NCBI GenBank assembly: GCA_044869805.1
Contig: JBIOXV010000107.1
Span: 8,691 to 72,690 of the forward strand
Direction of reading: 5' to 3'
Length of the DNA: 64,000 nt
Origin: CAWDVR01 sp044869805
Lineage (GTDB): Bacteria > Acidobacteriota > Thermoanaerobaculia > Multivoradales > SZUA-115
A model generated the notes under the pieces. The model worked only from the letters and a program-made list of their open reading frames with translations. It was not told where the DNA came from and searched no databases. Positions 17,113 to 25,741 of this stretch are shown here, one piece after another (positions within the stretch are counted from its first letter, which is position 1; every line of letters starts with the position of its first letter). The translations under genes were made by a program, and so were the position numbers.

Positions 17113-19548
17113 TCACTCGGTGCGCAGCACCTGCATCGGGTCCACCTCCGTCGCCCAGCGGGCGGGGAGGTAGGTGGAGAGCAGCGCCGTGAGGCCCAGG
17201 ATGAGCGCGGCGGAGATGAAGTTGGTGGGGTCGGTGACTTTCTCCTGGTAGACCAGGTTGGCGAGCAGGCGCGCCAGGGCGAGGGCGGCGACGATCCCGC
17301 AGGCCAGGCCGAGAGCGACGGGCGTCATCCCTTCGCGCACCACCAGCGACCGCACCGCGCCGTGGTCGGCTCCCAGCGCCATGTGGATGCCCACCTCCCG
17401 GTAGCGGCGGCGCACGGTGTATGCGATCACGCCGAAGATGCCGACGCCCGCGAGCACCAGCGCCGTGGCCGCGAAGCCGGCGAGCAGCCGGGCGCGGAAG
17501 CGGGCCTCGGCGAGGTCCTCGGCCAGCACTCCGTCCATGGTCTGCACCTCGAAGGGAAGGCCCTGGTCGAGCGCCCTGGCCTGCTGCCGCAGCTGCGCCG
17601 CCACACCCTCCTCGGACCCGGCGGCCCGCGCCACCACCGACATGGTCCAGGTGCGCAGCGGCCGCTGGGTGAAGGGGAAGTAGACCTCCGGGGCCGGTTC
17701 CAGGTGCAGGCCGCGATGATGGACGTTGCCCACCACCCCGACAATGGTCGCCTTCTCGTCGGCCCCGTCCATGTCGGGCATGGCCACCCGGCGACCCAGC
17801 GCCTGCTGAATCCCGCCGAGGTCGCGCGCCAGGCGCTCGTTGATCAGCGCGAGCTTGGGGCCGTCGGGCTGCGGGTCGGCGGGCAGCTCGTCGCCGGCCA
17901 GCAGCGGGATGCCCAGCGCGGCGAAGTACCTCCCCCCGACCAGGCGGAAGTGGGCGGTGTGGATCGGCTCGGGATCGTCGGCCGAGGCCTCCAGCTCGAG
18001 GGTGCCCTCGGAGCTGCGGCCGCCCAGCGGCAGCTCGTTGATCGCCCCTACCGCTCCAGCTTCTTGGGCGCCGCCCGTGCCCGCGCCCAGGGCCGGCAGG
18101 CCCGCCACCCGGTCGAGGAGCTCGCGGAAGAAGCGCGAGCGCCACTGCGGGTCGTTGTAGTGCGAGGCGGGGAGCCCACCCATGGCGAAGCGCAGCACGG
18201 TGACGCGCTGGGGCCGGAACCCCGGGTCGACCTGCTCGAGCCGCCAGGCACTGCGCAGCAGCACGCCCGCACCCACCAGCAGCACGAACGCCACGGCCAC
18301 CTCGGCGGCGATCAGGGCCCGCATCCCCCGGCGCCCCTCGGTGGTGCCCCGCCCGCCGGCGGCGAGCGACGCCCGCAGGTCCTGGCGCGAAGCGCGCAGG
18401 GCCGGGACCAGGCCGCAGGCGAGGCCCACGGCGAGGGCCACCAGGAAGGCGAAGGCGAGCACCGCGGCGTCGACGCGCAGCCGCTCCGGATCGAGCACCT
18501 GGGCCGGCGCCAGAGCGGCGAGGAAGCGGCTGCCGGCGGCCGCGATCCCGAGGCCCAGGGCGCCGCCGGCGAGCGAGAGCAGCAGGCTCTCGAGCACGAA
18601 CGGCCGCAGCAGCGACCGGCGGCTCGCCCCGAGGGCGAGCCGCAGAGTGGTTTCCCCGCGGCGGGTCAGCGAACGCGCGAGGAGCAGGTTGGCGACGTTG
18701 GCGCAGGCGATCAGGAGGACGAAGGAGACGGCGCCGAGCAGCAGCAGGACGACGGGCCCGGTGGGGCCCAGGAGGTCCTGGCGCAGGGGGACGACCGCGA
18801 CGCCGAAGCCCGCCTCCTCGGCCGGGTGCTCGCGGGCGAGGGCGGCCGCCACCGATTCCATGTCGGCCTGCGCCTGTGCGAGAGAGGCCCCTCGCTTCAG
18901 CCGGCCGACCACGCTGTAGTTGTGGCTCGTGCGCCCCGTGCCTTCGTTCTCGGGGAGCGGCAGCCAGAGCTCGGCACGGTCGGGGTAGGCGAACCCCGGC
19001 GGCATGACGCCGACCACGGGATGGGCGATGCCCTCGAGGTCGAGGGTCTGCTCGAGGGCCTTGGGGTCGCCCCGCAAGGCGCGCCGCCAGAGGCCGTCGC
19101 TGATCACGATCGCGGAGCCGCGGCCGAGGAGCTCGTCGGCGCTGAACGCCCGGCCGAGGCGCGGGGCGACGCCCAGCGCGGCGAAGAAGTCGCCGGTTAC
19201 GTAACCGACACTCACCCGCGCCGGGTTGGCGCCGCTGGTGACGTTCACCGTCGAGCCGCCGAAAGTAGCCAGGTGCTCGAAGCTCCGGTTGAGGTCCGCC
19301 CAGTCGAGGGAGGTGAGCATGGAGACCGGGACGCGGCGGGACTGCGCGGAGGTCTGCCACACCATGGCCAGCCGCCCTTCCTCCGGATAGGGAAGCGGCC
19401 GCAGGAAGGCGGCGTTGACCGCCGTGAACATCATCACGGTGCCGCCGATGCCGAGCGCGAGGGTGAGGATTACGGAGCCGGTGAAGCCGGGAGCGCGGGC
19501 CAGGCTGCGGGCCGCCAGGACGAGGTCGCGGCGAAGGAGCTCGAACAT
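17113..19548 (-). CDS. ADOP-type duplicated FtsX/MacB permease
   Basis: 811 residues with two tandem MacB_PCD-FtsX modules. Helix 1 is at about residues 20-42 (SVILTLALGIGGTVMMFTAV), the first periplasmic domain at 50-240, three helices around 260-400, a second N-terminal helix near 410-430, the second periplasmic domain, and three closing helices at about 680-800 ending MQVLRTE. The sequence LRRDLVLAARSLARAPGF at the start and the lack of an adjacent ATPase gene are typical of the acidobacterial duplicated orphan permease family. Its substrate is unknown; MacB-like mechanotransmission or lipoprotein/drug export are the usual guesses. It converges on the methylase gene with 12 bases between the stops, so it is probably not part of the RiPP operon. 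Confidence 0.9.
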   Translation of the reverse strand: MFELLRRDLVLAARSLARAPGFTGSVILTLALGIGGTVMMFTAVNAAFLRPLPYPEEGRLAMVWQTSAQSRRVPVSMLTSLDWADLNRSFEHLATFGGSTVNVTSGANPARVSVGYVTGDFFAALGVAPRLGRAFSADELLGRGSAIVISDGLWRRALRGDPKALEQTLDLEGIAHPVVGVMPPGFAYPDRAELWLPLPENEGTGRTSHNYSVVGRLKRGASLAQAQADMESVAAALAREHPAEEAGFGVAVVPLRQDLLGPTGPVVLLLLGAVSFVLLIACANVANLLLARSLTRRGETTLRLALGASRRSLLRPFVLESLLLSLAGGALGLGIAAAGSRFLAALAPAQVLDPERLRVDAAVLAFAFLVALAVGLACGLVPALRASRQDLRASLAAGGRGTTEGRRGMRALIAAEVAVAFVLLVGAGVLLRSAWRLEQVDPGFRPQRVTVLRFAMGGLPASHYNDPQWRSRFFRELLDRVAGLPALGAGTGGAQEAGAVGAINELPLGGRSSEGTLELEASADDPEPIHTAHFRLVGGRYFAALGIPLLAGDELPADPQPDGPKLALINERLARDLGGIQQALGRRVAMPDMDGADEKATIVGVVGNVHHRGLHLEPAPEVYFPFTQRPLRTWTMSVVARAAGSEEGVAAQLRQQARALDQGLPFEVQTMDGVLAEDLAEARFRARLLAGFAATALVLAGVGIFGVIAYTVRRRYREVGIHMALGADHGAVRSLVVREGMTPVALGLACGIVAALALARLLANLVYQEKVTDPTNFISAALILGLTALLSTYLPARWATEVDPMQVLRTE

Positions 19549-19689
19549 GGAGAGTGCCCTCTTTATGGCGCATTAGTCTACCCCATCAATCGCCGACGAA
19601 CTGTCCTGCTCAGCAAGCGATTTCCTCTCATCCTCTCGCGCGACAACAGCACAAGATAGACTGCAGACGAGCTTCCCCGGGCGACGGCC
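19549..19689 (+). promoter_or_regulatory. Divergent promoter region between ADOP permease and cyclase regulator
   Basis: This gap contains two copies of TAGACT, one reading toward each gene: minus strand at 19580-19575 (26 bases before the permease ATG) and plus strand at 19657-19662 (27 bases before the regulator ATG). Their symmetry suggests paired -10 elements. I find no clear -35 boxes. Confidence 0.4.
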
Positions 19690-22600
19690 ATGAAGTGCCT
19701 GCACTGCCAGTTCGACAGCCCGTCCAACCTGAAGTTCTGCGGGCAGTGCGGCGCGAAGCTGGTCGCCACCTGCCCGGGCTGCGGTGCCGAGAGCCCGCCC
19801 GGGTTCAAGTTCTGCGGCCAGTGCGGGGCGGCGTTGGCTCCCGCCGTGACCGAGGCGCCGCCACCTTCCTCCGAGCCCCTGCGGCCTACCCGCCCGCCCC
19901 AGAGCTACACGCCGCCCCACCTCGCCAGCGAGGTCTTCCAGTCCCGTTCGGCGCTCGAAGGGGAGCGCAAGCAGGTGACGGTGCTGTTCTGCGACCTGGT
20001 GGGCTCGACGGCGCTCGCGGAGAAGCTGGGCCCGGAAACCATGCACCTCCTGCTCAACCGTTTTTTCGAGCTCGCCCTGTCCGAGGTCCATCGCTACGAG
20101 GGCACCATCAACCAGTTCCTTGGCGACGGCTTCATGGCGCTCTTCGGGGCGCCCATCGCCCACGAGGACCACGCGCGGCGGGCTGCTCTCGCCGCCATCG
20201 GCCTGCAGCGGCAGCTCGCGGTGCATGGGGTCCGCATGGCGGAGGAGAGCGAGGTGGAGCTCCGCTTCCGCATCGGAATCAACACCGGCTGGGTCGTCAT
20301 CGGGGGGATCGGCGACCACCTGCGCCGGGACTACACGGCGATCGGCGACACCACCAACCTCGCCGCCAGGCTGCAGCAGCTCGCCGAGCCGGGCTCGATC
20401 CTGGTGAGCGAGGATACCGGCCGCCTGCTCTCGGGCTCGGCCTTCCTCGAATCCCTGCCGCCGTTCCAGGTCAAGGGCAGGGAAGCGCCGGTCAAGGCCT
20501 TCCGGCTGCTCGGCATGGGCCTGCTGCCCTCCGAGGACGCCGTCCTTGGCGGCACTTCGCGCTCCGCCTTCGTCGGCCGGCGACGAGAGATGACGCTGCT
20601 CGCCGAGCTGCGCGAGCGGGCGGCGGACGGCGAGGGGCAAGCGGTGGGCATCTCGGCCGAGGCGGGCTCCGGGAAGTCCCGCCTGCTCTATGAGTTCCGC
20701 CGCCGGCCCTGGGACCGCCCGGTGCTCCACCTGGCCGGGCGCTGCCTGTCCTACGCCGGCGGCATCCCCTATCTGCCCATCGCCTACCTGCTGCGCAACG
20801 CCTGGGGGATCGCCGAGGCAGACGACCCGGCAACGGTGAAGGCCAAGGTGATCTCGGGCCTCGCGCGCTGCGAGCTGGAGGTCGAGGAGGCTCTGCCCTC
20901 GATCCTCCACCTGCTGGGGATCGAGGAAGGGACCGAGACGCTCGCCGAGCTCAGCCCCCAGGCCCTACAGATGCGGACCTTCCGCCTGGTGCGCCAGGTG
21001 ATCCTCAACGAGTCGCGGCGCCAGCTCGTAGTGCTGGAGCTCGAGGACCTCCACTGGGTGGACCGCACCTCGGAGGAGCTGCTGTCGCTGGTGGTCGAAG
21101 GGTTCGTCGCGTCGCAGGTGCTGCTCGTCGCCACCTATCGTCCGGGTTACCGGCCGCCCTGGATCGAGAAGTCCTACTCCACCCAGATCACTCTGGCGCG
21201 GCTCTCCAACGCCGAGGGCGAGGCGGTGGTACGCGCGGTGCTGCGCCGCGGCGAGCTACCCGAGAAGGTGGTGCGCGAGGTGCTCACCAAGGCCGAGGGC
21301 AACCCATTCTTCCTCGAGGAGCTGACGCGCTCCTTCCTGGAGCACCCGGGGGTCGCGGTGCCCGACACCATCCAGGGGGTCCTGATCGCGCGCATCGACC
21401 GGCTCCCGGAGGAGCACAAGCGGCTGCTCCAGACCGCCGCGGTGCTGGGGCGCGAGTTCACCCTGCAGTTGCTGACGCTGGTCTGGGGGGTGGAGGGCGA
21501 CCTCGCCCCGCTGGTGGCGGACCTCAAGCGCTGGGAGTTCCTCTACGAGGAGCCGACCGCCGACGAGCCGCGCTACCTGTTCAAGCACGCGCTGACCCAG
21601 GAGGCGGTCTACGAGACCCTGCTCAAGGGCCGGCGCCAGGCGTTGCACGCGGCGGCGGGGAGCGCCTTCGAGATCATCTACGACGGGCGCCTGGACGAGG
21701 TCGTCGACGCCCTGGCCTACCACTTCTCGGCCGCCGGCGACGCGCCCAAGGCGGTCTCCTACCTCGCTTGCTTCGCCGCCCAATCGGCGCGTCGCTACTC
21801 CCATGCCGAGGCCGAGAAGGCGCTGCGTGAGGCACTGGCGCACTGCGAGCGGCTGCCGGCGGCGGAGTCGGAGCGCCGCCGCGTGGAGATCACCCTTCTG
21901 CTGGCGGCGTCGCTCCTGCCGCTGGCGCGTTTCCTCGAGACGCTCGAGCTCTTCCTCGGCATCCGCGACCTCGTCGAGCGGCTCTCCGACCCCGCGATCT
22001 CCGGTCGCTACTCGTTCTGGCTCGCGCACACCCACAGCTATCTCGGCGACCAGGAGGCGGCGGAGATCAACGCCCGGGCCGCGATCGCGGCGGCGCAGCG
22101 CGCCACCGACACGGTGACCGAGGGGCGGGCCTGGTACGTCCTCTGCCGCGACGCCTTCTGGTCAGGGCGGTTCGGGGACGGGATCGAGCTCGGCCGCCAG
22201 GCGATCGCGCTGCTGGAGCGCAGCGCCGACCCCTGGTGGCAGGGCCAGGCTTACTGGGTGGCGGGGTTCCATCACTTCGTCCTCGGCCACTTCGACCAGG
22301 CGTTCGACCGCATGCGCCGCACCGACCTCCTGTGGCGCGCGCTCCAGGACCCCAGGCTCGACGCCTCCTGGAGCACCGGCTACTTCCACGCCTCGCTGGG
22401 GCAGTGGGAGCTCGGGATCGAGGAGTGCCAGGGCGGCGTCGACCGCGCCCAGGACCCGCTCAACCGGACCGCGGCCCTGGGGTTCCTGGGCTACGCCTAC
22501 CTCGAGAAAGGGGACCTCCCGCGGGCCGTGGCAGCGCTCGAGGAGTCCGTCGAGCGCCTGCGCGACACGGGCATGAAGCAGCTCCTGGGCTGGTTCTCGG

Positions 22601-23019
22601 CCTTCCTCGCCGAGGCGTTGCTGTCGGCGGGCCGGCTGGCCGAGGCCGAGGGGCTCGCCCGGCAGGCGCTCGCAGCGACCGAGGAGGTTCGCTTCCTCTA
22701 CGGCAGCGGCATCTCCCAGCGGTCGCTCGGCCGGATCGCCGCCGCCGCCGCGGACCGCACCGGCGCCGGCGCCTGGCTGCGGGCCGCGCTCGAGAGCTTC
22801 CGGGCGCTCGGAGCCCCCTTCGAGGTCGCGCGCACGCGGCTGGACCTGGCTGTCCTCGCCGGCGCCGGGACCGGCGAGGCGGCGGAGCACCTGGGCGAAG
22901 CGCGCCGGCTGTTCACCGAGCTCAGGGTGCCGGTCTACGTCGAGAGGGCCGAGGGCCTCGCTGCAAGGCTCGCGGCGCCGCCCGCCGCCGGGCGCACCAC
23001 CGGGCCCAGAGTCAAGTAG
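19690..23019 (+). CDS. Adenylate/guanylate cyclase with AAA ATPase and TPR region
   Basis: 1109 residues. A double zinc ribbon at the N-terminus (Cys3, 6, 17, 20 and Cys28, 31, 42, 45) is followed by a class III cyclase domain with metal-binding Asp102 (FCDLVGST) and Asp146 (LGDGFMALFGAP) and the TAIGDTTNLAARLQ segment. An AAA/ORC-like ATPase comes next, with Walker A GISAEAGSGKS at 320-330. From about residue 650 to the end there are TPR-like helical repeats. Proteins of this layout are abundant in acidobacteria, cyanobacteria and rhizobia and are thought to make a cyclic nucleotide in response to signals read by the TPR part; the CNB-like protein at 8820 could be a reader, although its Arg is missing. 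The 3' end overlaps the convergent gene by 85 bases. Confidence 0.9.
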   Translation: MKCLHCQFDSPSNLKFCGQCGAKLVATCPGCGAESPPGFKFCGQCGAALAPAVTEAPPPSSEPLRPTRPPQSYTPPHLASEVFQSRSALEGERKQVTVLFCDLVGSTALAEKLGPETMHLLLNRFFELALSEVHRYEGTINQFLGDGFMALFGAPIAHEDHARRAALAAIGLQRQLAVHGVRMAEESEVELRFRIGINTGWVVIGGIGDHLRRDYTAIGDTTNLAARLQQLAEPGSILVSEDTGRLLSGSAFLESLPPFQVKGREAPVKAFRLLGMGLLPSEDAVLGGTSRSAFVGRRREMTLLAELRERAADGEGQAVGISAEAGSGKSRLLYEFRRRPWDRPVLHLAGRCLSYAGGIPYLPIAYLLRNAWGIAEADDPATVKAKVISGLARCELEVEEALPSILHLLGIEEGTETLAELSPQALQMRTFRLVRQVILNESRRQLVVLELEDLHWVDRTSEELLSLVVEGFVASQVLLVATYRPGYRPPWIEKSYSTQITLARLSNAEGEAVVRAVLRRGELPEKVVREVLTKAEGNPFFLEELTRSFLEHPGVAVPDTIQGVLIARIDRLPEEHKRLLQTAAVLGREFTLQLLTLVWGVEGDLAPLVADLKRWEFLYEEPTADEPRYLFKHALTQEAVYETLLKGRRQALHAAAGSAFEIIYDGRLDEVVDALAYHFSAAGDAPKAVSYLACFAAQSARRYSHAEAEKALREALAHCERLPAAESERRRVEITLLLAASLLPLARFLETLELFLGIRDLVERLSDPAISGRYSFWLAHTHSYLGDQEAAEINARAAIAAAQRATDTVTEGRAWYVLCRDAFWSGRFGDGIELGRQAIALLERSADPWWQGQAYWVAGFHHFVLGHFDQAFDRMRRTDLLWRALQDPRLDASWSTGYFHASLGQWELGIEECQGGVDRAQDPLNRTAALGFLGYAYLEKGDLPRAVAALEESVERLRDTGMKQLLGWFSAFLAEALLSAGRLAEAEGLARQALAATEEVRFLYGSGISQRSLGRIAAAAADRTGAGAWLRAALESFRALGAPFEVARTRLDLAVLAGAGTGEAAEHLGEARRLFTELRVPVYVERAEGLAARLAAPPAAGRTTGPRVK

Positions 23020-23963
23020 ATCTTGGCCTCGGGCTCGAGGCCCGGGCCGCAGACCACCTTCGCATGGCTGAGGCCGCGTACGCAGCGAGTGCGGAGGCCG
23101 GCCTCCGAAAGCGGCCAGCGCTCGGCGGCGGTCCAGAAGGTGTCGGTGCCCGGCCAGGCGAGCGCGGCGTCCCGTCTCGCCGCCGAGCCGAGCCCGTGCT
23201 CCACCAGGCGGTCGAGGAAACCGCGCCAGCGGGGCTCTCGCTCGGGGCGGCTGGGGAAGGAACCCTCGATCCCGATGCGAGGCAGGATCTCTTCACCTAC
23301 ATCGAAGGACAGGTGGACGCGCTCCGCGCCCGCGGCGAGGTGTGCGCACGGCGCTACCGCCGCGGCGTGCTCCGGTGCCACCCGGCCCAGGTACTCGAGC
23401 AGCGGGCCGGGTGGCTCCAGGCCAAAGAGCTCCAGGCGGATCGCCTCGCCGGGCCGCGACAGGAGGCTGAAGGCGTAGAGCAGACCGGCCCCCGGCGGGG
23501 CCTCGCGGAGGGCGCGGCGGGCCAGCTCGCGCTGGGCGACCGTCAAGGCCCGCCCGCGCAGGGCGGGCCACAGCGACCCCGACAGCCACTCGAAGTCGGC
23601 TCCCGGGGAGAGGCGGGCGCAGACCGTCGGAACAGGAAAGGCGCAGGAGCCCGGCCGCAGATCGAACTCGAGCCAGAGGCGGGAGACCGGGGCGAAGGGG
23701 CCGTGCGGCGTGGCCCAGAGCACGAGGAACCGGCACAGGTGATCGGGGAGGGGCGCCTCCGCCAGCTCCAGAGCCTGCGCGGCCTCGGCCACTTGCACGG
23801 AGAGATCGACCGCCGGCGCGGGTTGCAGGGAAGCCTCGAGAATCGCCTGGCAGCTCCCCGGCAGGTAGCGGGCCAGGGCCTTCAGGCGCTCGACCGCCGA
23901 GCCTGCGAACAGAGGTTCCGTGAGCCGAGGCGAGACGACGTCGAGCCAGCGCGCGTACCTCAA
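22935..23963 (-). CDS. Uncharacterised protein paired with a Nif11-type precursor
   Basis: 342 residues, no signal peptide or transmembrane helix. By eye it alternates beta-hairpins and helices: SRLWLEFDL, AIRLELFGL, ERVHLSFDVGEEILPRIGIE, then a helix (WRGFLDRLVEHGL) and a C-terminal LSHAKVVCGPGLEPEAKIYL motif. I recall similar unnamed proteins beside RiPP leaders but no assigned function. The beta-beta-alpha repetition is reminiscent of ABBA prenyltransferases, with no diagnostic motif to prove it. The start is TTG 23963, eleven bases after the precursor stop. The frame stays open upstream through the precursor's end and encodes a credible helix (ALEEEARDQ), so the true N-terminus may be longer. 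The stop lies inside the convergent cyclase gene. Expected role: modification or handling of the precursor. Confidence 0.7.
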   Translation of the reverse strand: MRYARWLDVVSPRLTEPLFAGSAVERLKALARYLPGSCQAILEASLQPAPAVDLSVQVAEAAQALELAEAPLPDHLCRFLVLWATPHGPFAPVSRLWLEFDLRPGSCAFPVPTVCARLSPGADFEWLSGSLWPALRGRALTVAQRELARRALREAPPGAGLLYAFSLLSRPGEAIRLELFGLEPPGPLLEYLGRVAPEHAAAVAPCAHLAAGAERVHLSFDVGEEILPRIGIEGSFPSRPEREPRWRGFLDRLVEHGLGSAARRDAALAWPGTDTFWTAAERWPLSEAGLRTRCVRGLSHAKVVCGPGLEPEAKIYLTLGPVVRPAAGGAASLAARPSALST

Positions 23964-23973
23964 CGCCTGGTCT

Positions 23974-24237
23974 CTAGCCTCCTCCTCCAGTGCCGGTGCC
24001 GCCAGGCGGTGGTGTCGGTGTCCAGTCCCCGCCGGCTGCCTGGTCCAGCTCCTCGTCCGAGAGCTCCCGCTCGCTGTCCTGAAGGTCGGTGATCTCCTCT
24101 AGATCGAGGTCGTAGCCCTTGCCCTCTGCCCACCGGACGAGCTCGTCGGCGTCGCCGAGTCGAGTCCTCAGGTCCGCCAGGAGGAGAGGCTCGCGGCGCG
24201 CGTCATCCAGAAGGCGATCTAGATCTGGTCTGCTCAT
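23974..24237 (-). CDS. Nif11-type leader peptide with Trp/Pro/Gly-rich core
   Basis: 87 residues. The leader (1-70) has the Nif11/NHLP pattern: helical start (LDRLLDDARREPLLLADL), an LVRWAEGKGYDLDLEEI segment, and ELSDEELDQAAGG ending in the Gly69-Gly70 cleavage motif. The core is DWTPTPPPGGTGTGGGG: no Cys or Ser, a single Trp, four Pro and nine Gly. The ATG at 24237 is preceded by AAGGGAGAG; an upstream in-frame start at 24267 would lack a ribosome site. The peptide should be cut and exported by a C39 system, of which the only one seen here is at 3573. Its modification enzyme is unknown; the next gene is the candidate. Confidence 0.83.
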   Translation of the reverse strand: MSRPDLDRLLDDARREPLLLADLRTRLGDADELVRWAEGKGYDLDLEEITDLQDSERELSDEELDQAAGGDWTPTPPPGGTGTGGGG

Positions 24238-24352
24238 GGTCTCTCCCTTGGTCGTGGGTATTCGCAAGGATGCTCGATCTACAGATGCAAAAGCAACCCC
24301 TGCCCCACGGCGCTCGCAACGCGGCCCCGCGCAGTTTCACCACGGGCTGCTA

Positions 24353-25732
24353 CTAGGCGCTGGGCTTGGACCCGTCCTCGACTTTCGCCCCGCACGCCGC
24401 ACCCGCGAGCACTGCCAGGGTCAGCGCGGTGGCGGGCATGGTGAGGCCGAAGTCGAAGAGCTCGTGCAGACCCACGGCGGCGAGCCCGCCCCAGGCGGCG
24501 AGAGCCGCGGCGCGGTCCTCGGAGCGGGCGCCCCGCGCGAGCACCCGGTAGAGGCGCCGAGCGAGAGCACCGAGACCCGCGACGAGCAGCACCGCGCCGG
24601 CGAGGCCCGCCGTCACCAGCAGCTCGAGCCAGTCGCTGTGGGCGTGCCACCAGGCGCCGGTCACGCCGGCCGGCTGCACCATGGGGAAGCCCTCGCGGAA
24701 GGTGCCGAGGCCGGTGCCGAGGATCGGGAAACGCTGCCACAGCTCGACCGCGGCGCCGTAGACCGCGAGCCGCCCGGACACGCCGCCGGATGAGGACGGC
24801 GTGAGCCAGCGCTCGAAGCCCTGGCGCCAGCCGATGGTCAGCAGCAGGGCGAGCCCCGCCGCCGTGGCGAGGACTCCGAGGAGGGCAGGCCGCAGGCTCT
24901 TGCGGCTGACCGCCAGCAGGCCGGCTTGCACCGCGGTCCCCGCCACCGCGGCGGCCAGGCCTGCCCGCGAGCCGGTGAAGGCGATGCATGCAAAGAGCGC
25001 CGCCCAGGCCAGAAGGGGCGGCCCGGCGAGCAGCAGCTTCGATTCGAAGCGCGGCTCGTAGCGCGCCCGCCGCAGCGCCCACCAGGCGAGGGCGAAGGAC
25101 GTGGCCAGCGCGATCTCGAGGTAGGTGGCGAAGTGGTTGGGGTTGACGAAGGTGCCGTGGAGGCGGCTGGAGTCGCTCTCCACCACGACGCCCCAGATCG
25201 CTTTCGAGCCGGCCAGCCAACCCCGCAGGCCGTAGAGGAGCTCAGCACCCACGGCCACGGCCAGGGCCACGGCTAGCAGGCGCCGCACGCCGCGGTGGCG
25301 GCCGGCGAGGCCCCCGGCGGCCAGGGCGCAGGCCACCGCCGCAAAGCTCGCGGCCACGCCGAGGGTCACCGCCGGCGCAAGCGACAAGGTAGGCCGCGGA
25401 GGCTCGGCTTCGAGCGGCAGCAGCGCGGCGGTCCGCGCGGCCAGGCGGCCGTGCTCGGGCGACAGCAGCTCGACCACGCCGGGCGGCCAGGCGACGGACT
25501 GCAGCAGGCCGAGGGCGGTGAGCGCGGCGAGCGCCGCCGCCGGCCAGGCGATGGTCTTCCAGGCCGCGGCCTCGCGGGCCGCGAAAGCATGGGCGGCGAA
25601 GGCGACGAAGGCCAGCGCCGCGAGCGCCGCCGTGGCCCAGGGCACGACACCGCCGAAGGGAAACGGCGCCACGGCGACCAGCAGCGCGAGCACCGCAGCC
25701 GGCAGCCAGCGCGCCAGGAGATCGCGTATCAT
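24353..25732 (-). CDS. O-antigen ligase/polymerase-like multi-span membrane protein
   Basis: 459 residues with about twelve hydrophobic helices, very Ala/Leu-rich. A periplasmic loop between residues about 280 and 370 (QGFERWLTPSSSGGVSGRL through LGTGLGTFREGFPM and AHSDWLELLV) is the Wzy_C/WaaL signature: a Gly-rich segment ending in H-S-D/N. It probably polymerises or ligates polysaccharide repeats. The start is taken as ATG 25732, with GGGGA upstream. An ATG at 25747 would add five residues and would share the palindrome ATGCAT with the divergent beta-barrel gene. Confidence 0.82.
   Translation of the reverse strand: MIRDLLARWLPAAVLALLVAVAPFPFGGVVPWATAALAALAFVAFAAHAFAAREAAAWKTIAWPAAALAALTALGLLQSVAWPPGVVELLSPEHGRLAARTAALLPLEAEPPRPTLSLAPAVTLGVAASFAAVACALAAGGLAGRHRGVRRLLAVALAVAVGAELLYGLRGWLAGSKAIWGVVVESDSSRLHGTFVNPNHFATYLEIALATSFALAWWALRRARYEPRFESKLLLAGPPLLAWAALFACIAFTGSRAGLAAAVAGTAVQAGLLAVSRKSLRPALLGVLATAAGLALLLTIGWRQGFERWLTPSSSGGVSGRLAVYGAAVELWQRFPILGTGLGTFREGFPMVQPAGVTGAWWHAHSDWLELLVTAGLAGAVLLVAGLGALARRLYRVLARGARSEDRAAALAAWGGLAAVGLHELFDFGLTMPATALTLAVLAGAACGAKVEDGSKPSA
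25727..25732 (+). promoter_or_regulatory. Candidate -10 box for near-leaderless transcription of the beta-barrel gene
   Basis: TATCAT nine bases before the ATG at 25742. No Shine-Dalgarno is present, so transcription would start at or a base or two before the start codon. Similar boxes at comparable distances precede 27622, 51465 and the minus-strand gene starting at 58673. Confidence 0.35.
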
Positions 25733-25741
25733 CGCGTCCCC

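Noticed and set aside
17072..19573. 833-codon minus-strand ORF nearly coincident with the ADOP permease
   Set aside because: It reads as Arg/Pro/Gly-rich noise, while the 811-codon frame gives a coherent permease with membrane helices.
25295..25741. N-terminal extension of the beta-barrel ORF
   Set aside because: It is antisense to the O-antigen-ligase-like gene and precedes a complete signal peptide beginning at 25742.
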